Positions 34,664 to 43,946 are shown, counted from the first letter of the stretch. The stretch is DNA of 64,000 nt from Bog-756 sp963725395 (GCA_963725395.1 CAVRYH010000009.1:62001-126000), one strand, 5' to 3'. Notes: generated from the sequence alone by a model not told the origin. Program-made: numbers and translations.

Positions 34664-36316
34664 TCAGGCGCCCATCAGGTCCCTTCTCCGGAACGCGAGC
34701 CCACCCAGGAGGGCCATCACCATGGCAAGCCCCACCATGACCGCGTTGGCCACCCAGTCCGGGGGCACGGAGGGGGCGTTCGACATCTGGTGGAACAACG
34801 AGATGTCGAGGATGAGCGGGTTGACCTGGATCGCCGAACCGACGAACTCGACCAGGAACGACCAGGCGATGACGGCGTAGGCCACGGCGGAGGTGGCCCG
34901 GGGCCACAGGCCGAAGGCGAGCACCCCGGCGCCGAGCACGAAGAGGGCCGGGGGGACCACGTTGAGCCCGGCGGCGAGGAGGGATCCGATGCCCACACCG
35001 ATCCCCGTGGGAGCCGAGCTGATGAAGGCGGAGACGCCGGCCAGGAGCCCCAGCGCGACCAGGGCGCCCGTGGCCACCATCAGGCGCCCGGCGAGCCAGC
35101 GGGTGCGACCCACCGGCCGCACGACCAGATGGTCCAGACGCTCGTCGGACTCCTCGCTGCGGGTGGCCGCGATCTGGCCCGCCGCCGCCACCGCCACCAG
35201 CACCGCCACGATGAGGAAGCTCACCCCGAGGTAGGCCACCGCCGGTGAGCCGTGACCGCCCAACCGGTCGATGAGCTTCTGGGCGCTCTCGGTGTCGCGG
35301 AGGGACTGGCCCGCGGACTTGGCCACCGCCCCCAGGAGCAGGGAGCCCACCACGATGGCGATGCCCCACGCCACCACGACCCCCTTGCTCAACCGAACCG
35401 CCAGTCCGGCGCAGCTGTGCAGCAGGGCGGTGTGTGACTTGGTCCGGTCGCGGTCGGCCACCACGCTCGCCCCGAGGTCGCGACGTTCCGCCAGGATCAC
35501 GGCGGTGAGTCCGCATGCGACCACCAGCGCCACGATGAGGAGCAACGGAAACGGATCGGAGCCGGTCAGCGGGGTCAGCCGCTCGGTCCATCCGAGCGGG
35601 GAGAGCCAGTCCAGCCAACTCAGCCCGAGACCCGAGTCGCCCACCATGCGCAGTGCGAAGGCCACTCCCAGAGCGGCGCCGGCGTATCCCGCCGCCTTGC
35701 GGCGGGTGGGGGCGAGCTGACTGGTGAGCAAACCTATGGCCACGAACGCGGCGGCCGGTGCCACGAGGGCCACACCGAGGTAGACCGAGGCGCTGGCGGT
35801 GAACTGGACGGCGTGGAGCCTACCCACGAGGAGGATGATCGCGGCGACGGTGACGAACAGGGCCGCGACACCGGCGCCCAGACCCAACAGCTCCTGACGC
35901 ACGGCGCCCCCCCTTGTGGTCTGGCCGGCCAGATAAGCCTCGAGCCGGCCAGCATCCTCTTCGCCGCGCACGAGCTTGGTGGCCGTGAGCAGACCCCAGA
36001 CCGCGCCCACGATGCTGAGTACTCCCAGACTGCGCCAGGCGGTGAAGCCCGCCACGGTCTGGATGTCGTGGGCTGGCCCGATCAGGGCGCTGAAGGCCGC
36101 ATTGTTCCCGAAGGTCCTGGCCAGACCGACCCGGGACGCCTCGGTCTTGTACAGCGACGCGTACCCCTCGGACGACTCGTAGACGTAGAGCCCGAAGACG
36201 AGTCCCCACAGGGCCCCCGAACGCATGGAGCGCCGCGCCGTCCGCCGGGCCAGGACCAGACCGGGGTGCCCGCGCTCCGGCGTCGGACCGCCGGGGGCGG
36301 TGGCCTCAGCGGGCAT
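34664..36316 (-). CDS. ABC-2-type exporter permease (12 TM, tetronasin-exporter-like)
   Basis: A 550-residue membrane protein with about twelve helices in two homologous halves, each beginning with a soluble segment that contains an E-E/D-x-GR-LE/D-L motif (RGEEDAGRLEAYLAGQTTRG near 115; RSEESDERLDHLVVRPVGRT near 380). This doubling is typical of the actinobacterial antibiotic/tetronasin exporter permeases. Its start overlaps the end of the upstream ATPase gene by 11 bases, so the two form a drug- or lipid-export pump whose cargo is unknown. Confidence 0.82.
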   Translation of the reverse strand: MPAEATAPGGPTPERGHPGLVLARRTARRSMRSGALWGLVFGLYVYESSEGYASLYKTEASRVGLARTFGNNAAFSALIGPAHDIQTVAGFTAWRSLGVLSIVGAVWGLLTATKLVRGEEDAGRLEAYLAGQTTRGGAVRQELLGLGAGVAALFVTVAAIILLVGRLHAVQFTASASVYLGVALVAPAAAFVAIGLLTSQLAPTRRKAAGYAGAALGVAFALRMVGDSGLGLSWLDWLSPLGWTERLTPLTGSDPFPLLLIVALVVACGLTAVILAERRDLGASVVADRDRTKSHTALLHSCAGLAVRLSKGVVVAWGIAIVVGSLLLGAVAKSAGQSLRDTESAQKLIDRLGGHGSPAVAYLGVSFLIVAVLVAVAAAGQIAATRSEESDERLDHLVVRPVGRTRWLAGRLMVATGALVALGLLAGVSAFISSAPTGIGVGIGSLLAAGLNVVPPALFVLGAGVLAFGLWPRATSAVAYAVIAWSFLVEFVGSAIQVNPLILDISLFHQMSNAPSVPPDWVANAVMVGLAMVMALLGGLAFRRRDLMGA

Positions 36317-37223
36317 CGTCAGGAGGGGTGCCGTCGGTCGGTCCGGAGCCGTAGTGGGCCAGGAAGAGCTCTTCGAGTGAGGGCTCGCGACTCAACAACT
36401 TGCGGGCCCCCGCCGCGGCCAGCACCCCGAGCAGCGGCTGGATCGAGCCGCGCACCTGGCAACGCAGCTGGTGCCCGGTGACCTCCGCGTGGGAGACGCC
36501 TGCCAGCGTCGTCACATCGGGGACGGCCCCGTCGAAATCGGCCTCGACCAGCAAAGCGGAGAGGTGGCGCATCTGGTCCAGGGTGCCCATCTCGACGAGC
36601 CGACCCCGACGAAGGATGCCCACCCGGTCGCAGAGGGCCTCGACCTCGCTCAGGATGTGCGAGGAAAGAAAGACCGTCTGTCCCCGGGTACGCGCCTCGT
36701 GTACACAGGCCCGGAAGGCTTGCTCCATGAGCGGGTCGAGTCCCGAGGTGGGCTCGTCAAGGATGAGGAGCTCGGCGCGCGACATGAGGGCGGCGATGAG
36801 AACCAGCTTCTGCCGGTTGCCCTTGGAGTACGTCCTCACCTTGCGACCGGGGTCGAAGTCGAAGCGCCGGACCAGTTCGGTTCGGTATGCCACATCGACA
36901 CTGCCCTGGATGCGCCCGAGCAGTTCGAGTGTCTCCGCGCCCGTGAGTGAGGGCCACAGATTGGGCTCGCCGGGCACGTAGGCCACCCGGCGGTGGGCCT
37001 CGACGGGCTGGCGGGTGGCGTCGACGCCGAAGAGGGCGGCGGTTCCCGAGCTGGGATGGATCATCCCGAGCAGTAGACGGATGGTGGTGGTCTTACCGGC
37101 CCCGTTGGGCCCGAGATACCCGACCACCTCGCCTGCCCCGACCTCGAGATCGAGATCCGACAGAGCGTCAATGCTCCCGTAGCGCTTGCACAGACCCCGC
37201 GTACAGACGACCGGTTCGGGCAC
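36306..37223 (-). CDS. ABC-2-type exporter ATP-binding protein
   Basis: The 305-residue ATPase has Walker A GPNGAGKTT (38-46), a signature of the form YSKGNRQK (about 130, where SKGN replaces LSGG), Walker B LLILDEPTSGLDP (about 150), and the C-terminal extension of DrrA-type exporters. The GTG at 37223 is chosen because GGAGGT lies 6 bases upstream. It is coupled to the permease gene. Confidence 0.88.
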   Translation of the reverse strand: MPEPVVCTRGLCKRYGSIDALSDLDLEVGAGEVVGYLGPNGAGKTTTIRLLLGMIHPSSGTAALFGVDATRQPVEAHRRVAYVPGEPNLWPSLTGAETLELLGRIQGSVDVAYRTELVRRFDFDPGRKVRTYSKGNRQKLVLIAALMSRAELLILDEPTSGLDPLMEQAFRACVHEARTRGQTVFLSSHILSEVEALCDRVGILRRGRLVEMGTLDQMRHLSALLVEADFDGAVPDVTTLAGVSHAEVTGHQLRCQVRGSIQPLLGVLAAAGARKLLSREPSLEELFLAHYGSGPTDGTPPDDAR

Positions 37224-37726
37224 GGTGCCACCTCCTCGGAGCCCAGCAAGGCTACCGGGTCGGTCCGACGCCAGGGTAACAAGTCCCACAAATGGGTCCG
37301 TGGCGCACCTCTCTGCGTCCTGTCGTCTGTGGAGGAGGGCCCCACTACGACCACAAGCCGAACCGTCCTCCCCTTCGGGGGTCCCCCACGATCGACCAGT
37401 CGGTAGAACTCACCCCGATCGCCGGTTCGACGCGCCCGGACGGTATCGCCTTCGCCTCCTTCTGCTGGAGATGCCGAGAAGGAACGGGAAGACGTTGATC
37501 AGGTCGACGAAGACGGTCACCGCAAAAAGCGGCACGGACATCCGACGTCGTTGTCGTCTCTCATTCGGACGTCAGACCTGATCAGGCCTCGGGGACACCT
37601 GGGGTCCGGACGACGAAGAGCGCCACTCCGAACAGGATGAAGCCACCAGGGCGCGACACGGACCAGAGAACGGTCCGGGCGCCCGCTTCCGGTGCTGAAG
37701 GGTGTGGCCGGGGCGTTGCTGCCGGC
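37224..37726. other. 503-base intergenic region
   Basis: Apart from the doubtful small frame at 37582-37728, nothing complete is visible. A 10-base palindrome CCTGATCAGG lies at 37577-37586. A minus-strand stretch around 37440-37520 reads AVTVFVDLINVFPFLLGIS, which resembles the last helix of a membrane protein and may be a remnant. Confidence 0.35.
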
Positions 37727-37728
37727 AT
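37582..37728 (-). CDS. putative small membrane protein (48 aa)
   Basis: From an ATG at 37728 the minus strand encodes 48 residues: a Pro/Ala-rich lead, then RPGGFILFGVALFVVRTPGV, one hydrophobic segment. It overlaps head-to-head with the start of the zinc-ribbon gene at 37727. No ribosome binding site is clear. It could be a chance frame. Confidence 0.25.
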   Translation of the reverse strand: MPAATPRPHPSAPEAGARTVLWSVSRPGGFILFGVALFVVRTPGVPEA

Positions 37729-38413
37729 GGTGACCAGAGGTAGTGTCCGGGACCATGGGAGAACACGGTCCCGGACGTGTCAGACCTGTGGGTTTGAAAC
37801 GGATACCGGGCACACGCACTTCCGGTGTGCCAACTGCGGGTGCTCGTGGATCATGGTGCTCGACACGCTGGGGTGCGGTGGTGCCAGCTACGTCGAGGTG
37901 AACCCGAAGAACGTCCAACCGAGCTGCAGCCTCTGCAAGCACCGGATCCCGGTCAAGTGGAAAGTGCTCATCGACAACCATCCCGGCATGGTGATTTCCG
38001 AGCGGGTGACCGGATTCACCGTCGCCGAGGGATTCACCCCGGGTCGTGCCAACGTGGCCCAGGTGGACGAGTCGCACTGGTGGATGACCCCGGGACTGTT
38101 CGGCCGGTTCGGGAACCTGGTCCTCAAGCCGTCGTTCGCCGTCACCGGGCCCGCCGCCGGGCGGGCGAAGGGCTCGATCAGGATGAGCCAGCAGGGCATC
38201 GGCTTCCCGGTCGTGAACCAGAGGGACGCCGTCGCGTGGTCCCGGGTCCGCAGACTCGAGGTCCGGCCAGGACGTAGGCGTCGCCGGTCAATACTGACCG
38301 TCGAATTGGTCGATGGTGAATCGAGACAGTTCGAGGTGTACCGGCTGACGGCCCAGCGCCTTGAGGCGAAGGTGGCCCCGATCACGAGCCACCTTGCCTC
38401 CGTGTCCGCCTGA
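37727..38413 (+). CDS. zinc-ribbon protein with C-terminal beta-rich domain, unknown function
   Basis: The 228-residue protein contains CQTCGFETDTGHTHFRCANC (two CxxC knuckles) and a further CSLCKHR pair, so it probably binds one or two zinc ions. The C-terminal ~100 residues (GSIRMSQQGIGFPVVN, VAWSRVRRLEVRPGRR, SILTVELVDGESRQFEVY) have the alternating pattern of a PH-like beta-barrel. No membrane segment is seen. The ATG at 37727 is the last before the first knuckle; an upstream start at 37637 is possible. Confidence 0.55.
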   Translation: MVTRGSVRDHGRTRSRTCQTCGFETDTGHTHFRCANCGCSWIMVLDTLGCGGASYVEVNPKNVQPSCSLCKHRIPVKWKVLIDNHPGMVISERVTGFTVAEGFTPGRANVAQVDESHWWMTPGLFGRFGNLVLKPSFAVTGPAAGRAKGSIRMSQQGIGFPVVNQRDAVAWSRVRRLEVRPGRRRRRSILTVELVDGESRQFEVYRLTAQRLEAKVAPITSHLASVSA

Positions 38414-38525
38414 GACCGTCATTGGTGGAGCGGGCGACGACGAGGTGTGTGTGGCCGACCGGCCCATCACGGACATCCAGCCGACCGGGGGAGGAGCTCC
38501 CTGCGCCCGCGACCGGGGTCGCTCC

Positions 38526-39183
38526 TCAGGCCCGGAAGTCAGCCGGTCGCTCAGGGCTGGCTTCGGCCAGGGCCCTCCTGACGCCGTCTGCATCCAGGTC
38601 CGGGCCGTAGACCGGGGTTCCTGGCTGTTGGCGCCATGACTCGTCCAGACCACCGGCATCGACCCCATCGAAGCCGAGTGCGTCGAGCAGGTCGATCACC
38701 ACTCGCTTGTCGTCCGGGTCGTCACCGGCGACCGGAAGGGCGAGCCGGCCGGGGGTGCCGGCCGGTTGACCGTGAGTAAGCAGATGCGCGGCGTAGATGC
38801 CGTTGAACGCCTTGACCACCGGGTGGCCGAGATGGTCCGCAACCCAGCGGCTCTCCGTGGTTCCGTTCTCGATCTCCTCGATCCTTCCATCGCGCTCGAG
38901 GGTAGTAATTGCCGGTGTCGATCACCACTGCACCTTCGGCCAGACCGTCCAGCACACCGGAAGGCAGATCGGGAATGCGCTTCTCCGGAATGGTGATCAC
39001 CAGCACGTCGGCGCCGTCGGCCGCCTCGCCGGCGGTCACGGCCGACGCTCCAGTCTCTGCCACCAGTTCGTCCAGAGTCTCCGGACCCCGCGAGTTGGCC
39101 ACCGATACGTCGTATCCGAGAGCGGTGAACCTGCGCGTCAGGTTCCCTCCGATGTTGCCTGCGCCGATGATTCCAATCTTCAT
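38526..39183 (-). pseudogene. NADPH-dependent F420 reductase-like gene broken by one extra base
   Basis: The start MKIGIIGAGNIGGNLTRRF and VANSRGPETL form the NADP-binding Rossmann fold of the F420H2:NADP oxidoreductase family. After AVVIDTGNYYP the frame breaks. One base of insertion near 38898 separates it from ERDGRIEEIENG, SRWVADHLGHPVVKAFNGIY and the rest of the fold down to 38526. Without the extra base the protein would have 218 residues. GGAGT lies 5 bases before the ATG. As sequenced, only the N-terminal half would be made. Confidence 0.75.
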
Positions 39184-39492
39184 AGTTGACTCCAGTCCGT
39201 TGGCTGAGCGACGACGGAACGCACGTGCCCGCTCCGGGTTGCAACGCCGATTTGGCGGAGGATCATCCCAATCCTGGAGATCGCCATCCATCACGCAGGG
39301 AGCGATTCAGAGTCGTTCGCGTCACGGGTCCTCGGACGACCTTCTGCCCCCTCAGGGACACTCTCGTGACGGAGCAGCGTCTCGTCTCGACGCCCGATCG
39401 AAGAAGTCGGTCGTAGGGCCTCGGTACCGAGTCCCTCCTGCGTTCCGCGGGATGAAGTCTCAAGGTGCGCGCCGAGAGCGCGGGCGGGCCGC

Positions 39493-41073
39493 CTAGGACT
39501 GGCCCGTCAGGAACTCCGTGATGGCCTGGGCCATCGCCCCGGCCGCTGACTGCTGGAAGGCAGCTGTGGCAAGAATCGCCGCATCGGTCGGGTTCTGCAT
39601 GTTGCCGCACTCGATGAGCACCTTCGGAACGGTGGTGAGGTTGAGTCCGGCCAGGTTGTCCCTGGGTTCGATGCCGTCGACACCGTCATATGTGCTGATG
39701 GGCATGCCCGTATCCGCCGCGAACGTGTCGCGGATGATGGTGGCAAAGGATGCCGACGTGGCGATCACGGCGTTGTTGGGACCGTCGGCCACGGGCTCGA
39801 GGACGGCAAAGCCTCTCCCGTTGGGAGGTCCGCCATCGGCGTGGATATCTACGGCGACGTCAGCATGGGCATCGTTGATGATGGCCGCACGGGTCGTGAC
39901 GCAGGGTCCCACTCCGGAGTTGTTCGGGCGGGTGAGCACCACTTCGGCTCCCTCGGCTTCGAGATCAGCTTCGAGGTAGGAGGCGACATTGAAGTTGTAC
40001 TGCGCCTCTGTGTACCCAGTCGCCGTCTCGGTGCCCGTGGTGTCGCATGGTTCGTCTTCCTGGCCGTTCCAGACGGGCTGATCGATGATCTGGGGGGCGG
40101 TGTAATTCAGACCGTTGTGGCCGGGGTCTATGCCGACGATCTTTCCGGCCAAGAGGTCCGGTGAGCCGATGACCAGCCAGTATCCGCCGCCGCCGGGAGT
40201 GGCGGCCATGCCCACGACGGACGCCGGGAGATGGGTGCCGCCCTCCGAGCCGTAGAACTGAGCGTTCCCGAAGGTGAAGACCCCGCCGTCTGCGGCCACC
40301 AGCCAGTACCCGCCGCCGTCGGGGGTGGCGGCCATGCCCACGATGGGCCTGTTGAGCACCTTGCCGCCGGTCGAGCCGTAGAACTGAGCGTTCCCGAAGG
40401 TGAAGACCCCGCCGTCTGCGGCCACCAGCCAGTATCCGCCGCCGTCGGGGGTGGCGGCCATGCCCACGATGGGCCTGTTGAGCACCTTGCCGCCGGTCGA
40501 GCCGTAGAACTGAGCGTTCCCGAAGGTGAAGACCCCGCCGTCTGCGGCCACCAGCCAGTACCCGCCGCCGTCGGGGGTGGCGGCCATGCCCACGATGGGC
40601 CTGTTGAGCACCTTGCCGCCGGTCGAGCCGTAGAACTGAGCGTTCCCGAAGGTGAAGACCCCGCCGTCTGCGGCCACCAGCCAATATCCGCCGCCGTCGG
40701 GGGTGGCGGCCATGCCCACGATGGGCCTGTTGAGCACCTTGCCGCCGGTCGAGCCGTAGAACTGAGCGTTCCCGAAGGTGAAGACCCCGCCGTCTGAGGC
40801 CACCAGCCAGTATCCGCCGCCGTCGGGGGTGGCGGCCATGCCCACGATGGGCCTGTTGAGGTCGGTCAACGAATTCACACCCAGAGAGGCACTGCCGAAT
40901 GGCACGACGGAGTCTGGTGGGGGTGCGACCGCGTCTGCCGAGGCTGTCGCTGCCGACGCGCCCTCGGCCCCGTCGGGAACGACGCACATCGCCAGCACGG
41001 CAAGCAGCACGAGCAGGGCCATGGACGGAATTCTCCGTGGTGCCAGCCCGCGATCTCGTCGATGCGGTGCCAT
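39493..41073 (-). CDS. N-acetylmuramoyl-L-alanine amidase with N-terminal beta-propeller-like repeats
   Basis: The product has about 526 residues. A signal peptide (MALLVLLAVLAMCVVPDGAEG) is followed by five near-identical 42-residue repeats containing IVGMAATPDGGGYWLVAADG and GVFTFGNAQFYGS, plus a diverged sixth. Such repeats are probably a surface-binding domain. The C-terminal amidase_3 domain begins KIVGIDPGHNG (zinc His) and has VDIHADGG (second His) and KVLIECGNMQNPTDA (catalytic Glu). It cleaves the peptide from MurNAc in peptidoglycan. ATG at 41073 or GTG at 41091. Confidence 0.85.
   Translation of the reverse strand: MAPHRRDRGLAPRRIPSMALLVLLAVLAMCVVPDGAEGASAATASADAVAPPPDSVVPFGSASLGVNSLTDLNRPIVGMAATPDGGGYWLVASDGGVFTFGNAQFYGSTGGKVLNRPIVGMAATPDGGGYWLVAADGGVFTFGNAQFYGSTGGKVLNRPIVGMAATPDGGGYWLVAADGGVFTFGNAQFYGSTGGKVLNRPIVGMAATPDGGGYWLVAADGGVFTFGNAQFYGSTGGKVLNRPIVGMAATPDGGGYWLVAADGGVFTFGNAQFYGSEGGTHLPASVVGMAATPGGGGYWLVIGSPDLLAGKIVGIDPGHNGLNYTAPQIIDQPVWNGQEDEPCDTTGTETATGYTEAQYNFNVASYLEADLEAEGAEVVLTRPNNSGVGPCVTTRAAIINDAHADVAVDIHADGGPPNGRGFAVLEPVADGPNNAVIATSASFATIIRDTFAADTGMPISTYDGVDGIEPRDNLAGLNLTTVPKVLIECGNMQNPTDAAILATAAFQQSAAGAMAQAITEFLTGQS
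40145..40880. repeat. 126-bp tandem repeats inside the amidase gene
   Basis: A 126-base unit recurs in exact register (its CCCCGCCGTC block starts at 40281, 40407, 40533, 40659 and 40785) with almost no base changes even at third positions. Near identity at DNA level points to recent duplication or gene conversion, and makes the copy number prone to assembly error. Confidence 0.9.
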
Positions 41074-41251
41074 CGTCGCCACTCTACCCACGGAGTCGAG
41101 TCAGCACTCTGGGCTGCCCGCCAACCAAGACGAACTGGCCCCATGGTGGCCCGCCGGAACGTGCTCGCCCGTGGTCATCCGTTCACCCCGTGGGTGTCCC
41201 GTCGACCGGGACCTTCTCCCGCACCGCCATGGTCAGAAGGGAGTATCCAGA

Positions 41252-41860
41252 TCAGCCGGCTCCCGCCTCATGAGACGGATCGGGGCCGGCGCGCTCCTCC
41301 AGGCGCATGGAGGTCGAACGGCTGGCCACCCCCAGGATCAAGCGGATCACGACAGCGATCACGGCCAGGTCGGCGAGCATCTGCAGGGTCGTGATCAGCC
41401 TGGCGAGGTCGGTGTGCGGCGTGATGTCCCCGAAGCCCACTGTCGAGAAGACGGTGACCGTGAAATAGAGGGCGGTGGTCCGGTCCATCGCCCCACCGAA
41501 GGTGGCGGGGTCCGAGTGAGACATGTTGAGGTACATCCAGGCGAAGAACAGCAGGAACAGCGGGATGACCACGGCCATGGCCACGCCGGCCCGCAGCATC
41601 GGGTGCCGGGCCCGGGCGATGGCCGCGACCTCGATCGAGAGGACGGCCACGAAGATGGCGAAGGCCACTCCGAGTCGAACCATGGTCCCGAACTCGAACA
41701 GCACCCCATGTGATCGGGGGTGGCGCAGGTTGAGTGGGAGCAGATAGTAAGCGGCGAGCAGGACCCCTGTACTGAGGATGGCCCTGATGACGGCAGCAAG
41801 AAGCTCCCTGCGCTCGACCTCGCCGATCCCGGCCATTCCGGTGATGGAGGATGAGGCCAT
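41252..41860 (-). CDS. two-pore-type potassium/ion channel family protein
   Basis: The 202-residue protein has about five hydrophobic segments. Between the last two lies FTVTVFSTVGFGDITPHTD, in which TVGFGD (140-145) is a potassium-type selectivity filter preceded by a pore helix. The last helix is VIRLILGVASRS, then a short cytoplasmic tail. It probably conducts K+ across the membrane. The ATG at 41860 is the last before the first helix. It lies head-to-head with the PP2C gene. Confidence 0.8.
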   Translation of the reverse strand: MASSSITGMAGIGEVERRELLAAVIRAILSTGVLLAAYYLLPLNLRHPRSHGVLFEFGTMVRLGVAFAIFVAVLSIEVAAIARARHPMLRAGVAMAVVIPLFLLFFAWMYLNMSHSDPATFGGAMDRTTALYFTVTVFSTVGFGDITPHTDLARLITTLQMLADLAVIAVVIRLILGVASRSTSMRLEERAGPDPSHEAGAG

Positions 41861-42152
41861 CCGCCCAGCTTGCCAGGCCGCCCACTGGCTCGGACGGACC
41901 CAACCGGCGCGGCCCGCGCAGTGGCTCAACGGCGGCGAAGGCCGGACCGGTCCCTTTGTGTGGAAACGTGAGGGCGTGAACGCGAGGGCCCACGACAGTG
42001 ACGAGAGGTCCCTTGGTGGGACCGCCGGGCCGAGCTCGCCAGCATCCGACTCTGGATATTCTCCCCGGTCACCAGGCGTGATCGGGTTCAAGACGCCTTG
42101 GCTATCGTGTCCATGAAACGGTTCTCCGACGCAAGAAAGCAGGCCTGACGCC

Positions 42153-43325
42153 GTGGATGCCCCAGAGTTCGGCCGTGCCCTGCGCTCCCTGGCCGAGCTC
42201 GCCCCCTCCGACATCACCGACACTCTGCTGCGTCTCGCCCGTGAGGCCGGCGCTGTCGAGGTGGACGCCTACCTGATCGACTTCGAGCAGAAGGAGCTCT
42301 GCCCCATCCCCGACCGGGCGAGCCCCAACGACCTCCCCGAGGCGATCGACGTCCTCGGCACCGTGGCGGGCCGGACCTTCGCAGAGCGAGAGCCGTTCAC
42401 CGAGCAGACGGGACGGGGCCATCGAGTGTGGGTTCCGATCCTCGAAGGGTCGGCCTGCACGGGAGTCCTCAGCCTCACGCTCGGTACGGCCCCGTCCGAT
42501 GTCTCCCTCCGACGTTGTGAAGAGCTGGGCATGTTGGCGGGAGCTGTCATGGCCATCGCCGGTCGGCAGACGGATCTGTTCAACATGGTCCGTCGGAGGA
42601 GGCGGATGAGCCTACCGGCGAGTATGCAATGGGATCTGCTCCCTCCCCTCCGAATCGACACCCCGGAAGCCCTGTCGATCGGTCTGCTCGAACCCGCCTA
42701 TGACGTCGGGGGAGACTCGTTCGACCACGTCGTGAACGGCCTGACCCTCAACGTGGCGATCATGGATGCCATGGGTCACGGTCTCGATTCGAGCCTGACC
42801 TCCGCCCTCGCAATGGGCTCCTATCGGAAGGAGCGACGCGAAGGACAGACGCTCGCGGCAATGCACAGCGAGCTCGACGCCAACCTGGCCGAGCGATTCG
42901 GCGGCCTCACCTTCGTTACCGGCCAGCTGGCGGCCCTCGACCTGGCCACTGGGGCACTCAGCTGGGTCAACGCAGGCCATCCCGGACCCCTGCTCGTCCG
43001 TGGAGGCCGCGTGGCCGGCACCTTGCCGTGCAGGCCCTCCCTGCCCTGGGGATTGGGCGGCCCGCTCGTCGAGCAGGCGGAGCACCAACTCGAGCCCGGC
43101 GACGCGGTCGTGTTCTACTCAGATGGCGTGGTGGAGGGTCGATCCGACGACGGCTCGTCTTTCGGGATCGATCGGCTGGTCGAGGCCATCGAAGAGTCGG
43201 TGGCCGCCCAGGCGACTCCCGATCTCATCCTCCGCCGGGCGATCGACGATGTGGTCTCTCACCAACGCGATCGACTGCGCGACGACGCCACCATCGTCTG
43301 GCTGGAGTGGAATCCCGGCAGCTGA
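42153..43325 (+). CDS. SpoIIE/RsbU-type PP2C serine phosphatase with GAF-like domain
   Basis: This 390-residue protein has an N-terminal GAF-like sensor region (about 20-145) and a C-terminal PP2C_SpoIIE phosphatase domain. Metal-binding aspartates lie in PAYDVGGDSFD (181-191) and DAMGHGLDSS (205-214), with later motifs VNAGHPGPLLV, VFYSDGVVEGR and DDATIVWLEW. RsbU-type enzymes dephosphorylate anti-anti-sigma factors and so release stress sigma factors. An RsbW-like ATPase gene follows 126 bases downstream, and SigB-like promoters lie around it. GTG start. Confidence 0.88.
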   Translation: MDAPEFGRALRSLAELAPSDITDTLLRLAREAGAVEVDAYLIDFEQKELCPIPDRASPNDLPEAIDVLGTVAGRTFAEREPFTEQTGRGHRVWVPILEGSACTGVLSLTLGTAPSDVSLRRCEELGMLAGAVMAIAGRQTDLFNMVRRRRRMSLPASMQWDLLPPLRIDTPEALSIGLLEPAYDVGGDSFDHVVNGLTLNVAIMDAMGHGLDSSLTSALAMGSYRKERREGQTLAAMHSELDANLAERFGGLTFVTGQLAALDLATGALSWVNAGHPGPLLVRGGRVAGTLPCRPSLPWGLGGPLVEQAEHQLEPGDAVVFYSDGVVEGRSDDGSSFGIDRLVEAIEESVAAQATPDLILRRAIDDVVSHQRDRLRDDATIVWLEWNPGS

Positions 43326-43414
43326 CGGCGGGCATGCACTGTCGTCCGGACAGGTCGGCCGACAGGGCCGTCGGGACCGTTGCGCTCGGCCAGGAGTGTC
43401 GTTGCCGCACGGCG

Positions 43415-43441
43415 GTTTCGCACCTCCTCCGTGAGGGGTAC
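43415..43441 (+). promoter_or_regulatory. SigB-like promoter of the RsbW-like gene
   Basis: GTTT (43415-43418), 17 bases, then GGGTAC (43436-43441), 10 bases before the ATG at 43452. Spacing is two bases longer than in the other candidates. If used, the mRNA would be nearly leaderless and the anti-sigma gene would be under feedback control. Confidence 0.45.
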
Positions 43442-43451
43442 AACCGGAGTG

Positions 43452-43847
43452 ATGAGCACTGACATGATGGTGCGCGAACACTGGAAGACATTTCATCCGT
43501 CATTCGACTCCGTGAAGGACGCGCGGCACTTTGCCCTGGGCGCGATGGACCGCTGGGGGATCGACTGCGAGGACCTGGCCCTCGTCGTCTCCGAACTGGC
43601 GACAAATGCCGTGAGGTACGCCGGCGGATCCTTCGATGTGACGATCCACCGTGATTCCTCGAGTGTCCTCGTAGAGGTGGGGGACCGCAGTTCGTCACGA
43701 CCAGCCGTTCGTGATCCTGGGCCGGATTCACCCCGGGGTAGGGGCCTCATCATCATCGATTCGGTCGCCCGAGACTGGGGCGTGCGGGACCGCTCGGAGG
43801 GGAAGGTCGTCTGGGTCCGCCTGCCGCTCACCTTGCAGGGTCACTGA
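43452..43847 (+). CDS. RsbW-like ATP-binding protein (anti-sigma/serine kinase family)
   Basis: The product has 131 residues with an HATPase_c_2 fold. The N-box LVVSELATNAVRYAG (45-59) binds Mg-ATP, the G1 position reads EVGDRSSSRP (Asp in the adenine pocket), and GRGLIIIDSVARDWGV covers the G2 region. Members either phosphorylate anti-anti-sigma factors or hold sigma factors. Its position just after a PP2C phosphatase suggests a partner-switch pair controlling general stress. Confidence 0.82.
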   Translation: MSTDMMVREHWKTFHPSFDSVKDARHFALGAMDRWGIDCEDLALVVSELATNAVRYAGGSFDVTIHRDSSSVLVEVGDRSSSRPAVRDPGPDSPRGRGLIIIDSVARDWGVRDRSEGKVVWVRLPLTLQGH

Positions 43848-43921
43848 CACCGGACGGACCGATAACGGGCAGCCCGGTGTCCTGCAATCCCTCGAGCGCG
43901 GCAGGGGACCTCCGGCCCTCG

Positions 43922-43946
43922 GTTTGGGCACGAGGTGATTGGGAAT
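43922..43946 (+). promoter_or_regulatory. SigB-like promoter of the CsbD-family gene
   Basis: GTTT (43922-43925), 15 bases, then GGGAAT (43941-43946). The ATG is 94 bases downstream, leaving a fairly long leader. CsbD genes are SigB-controlled in Bacillus, which supports the reading. Confidence 0.55.

Noticed and set aside
37420..37530. Possible 3' remnant of a membrane protein on the minus strand (FVDLINVFPFLLG)
   Set aside because: Too short, no start, and no further segments of a family could be joined to it.
39965..40987. Arg/His-rich repeated protein in another frame of the amidase gene
   Set aside because: The repeat units simply mirror the 126-bp tandem repeats; the amidase frame has a signal peptide and catalytic residues.
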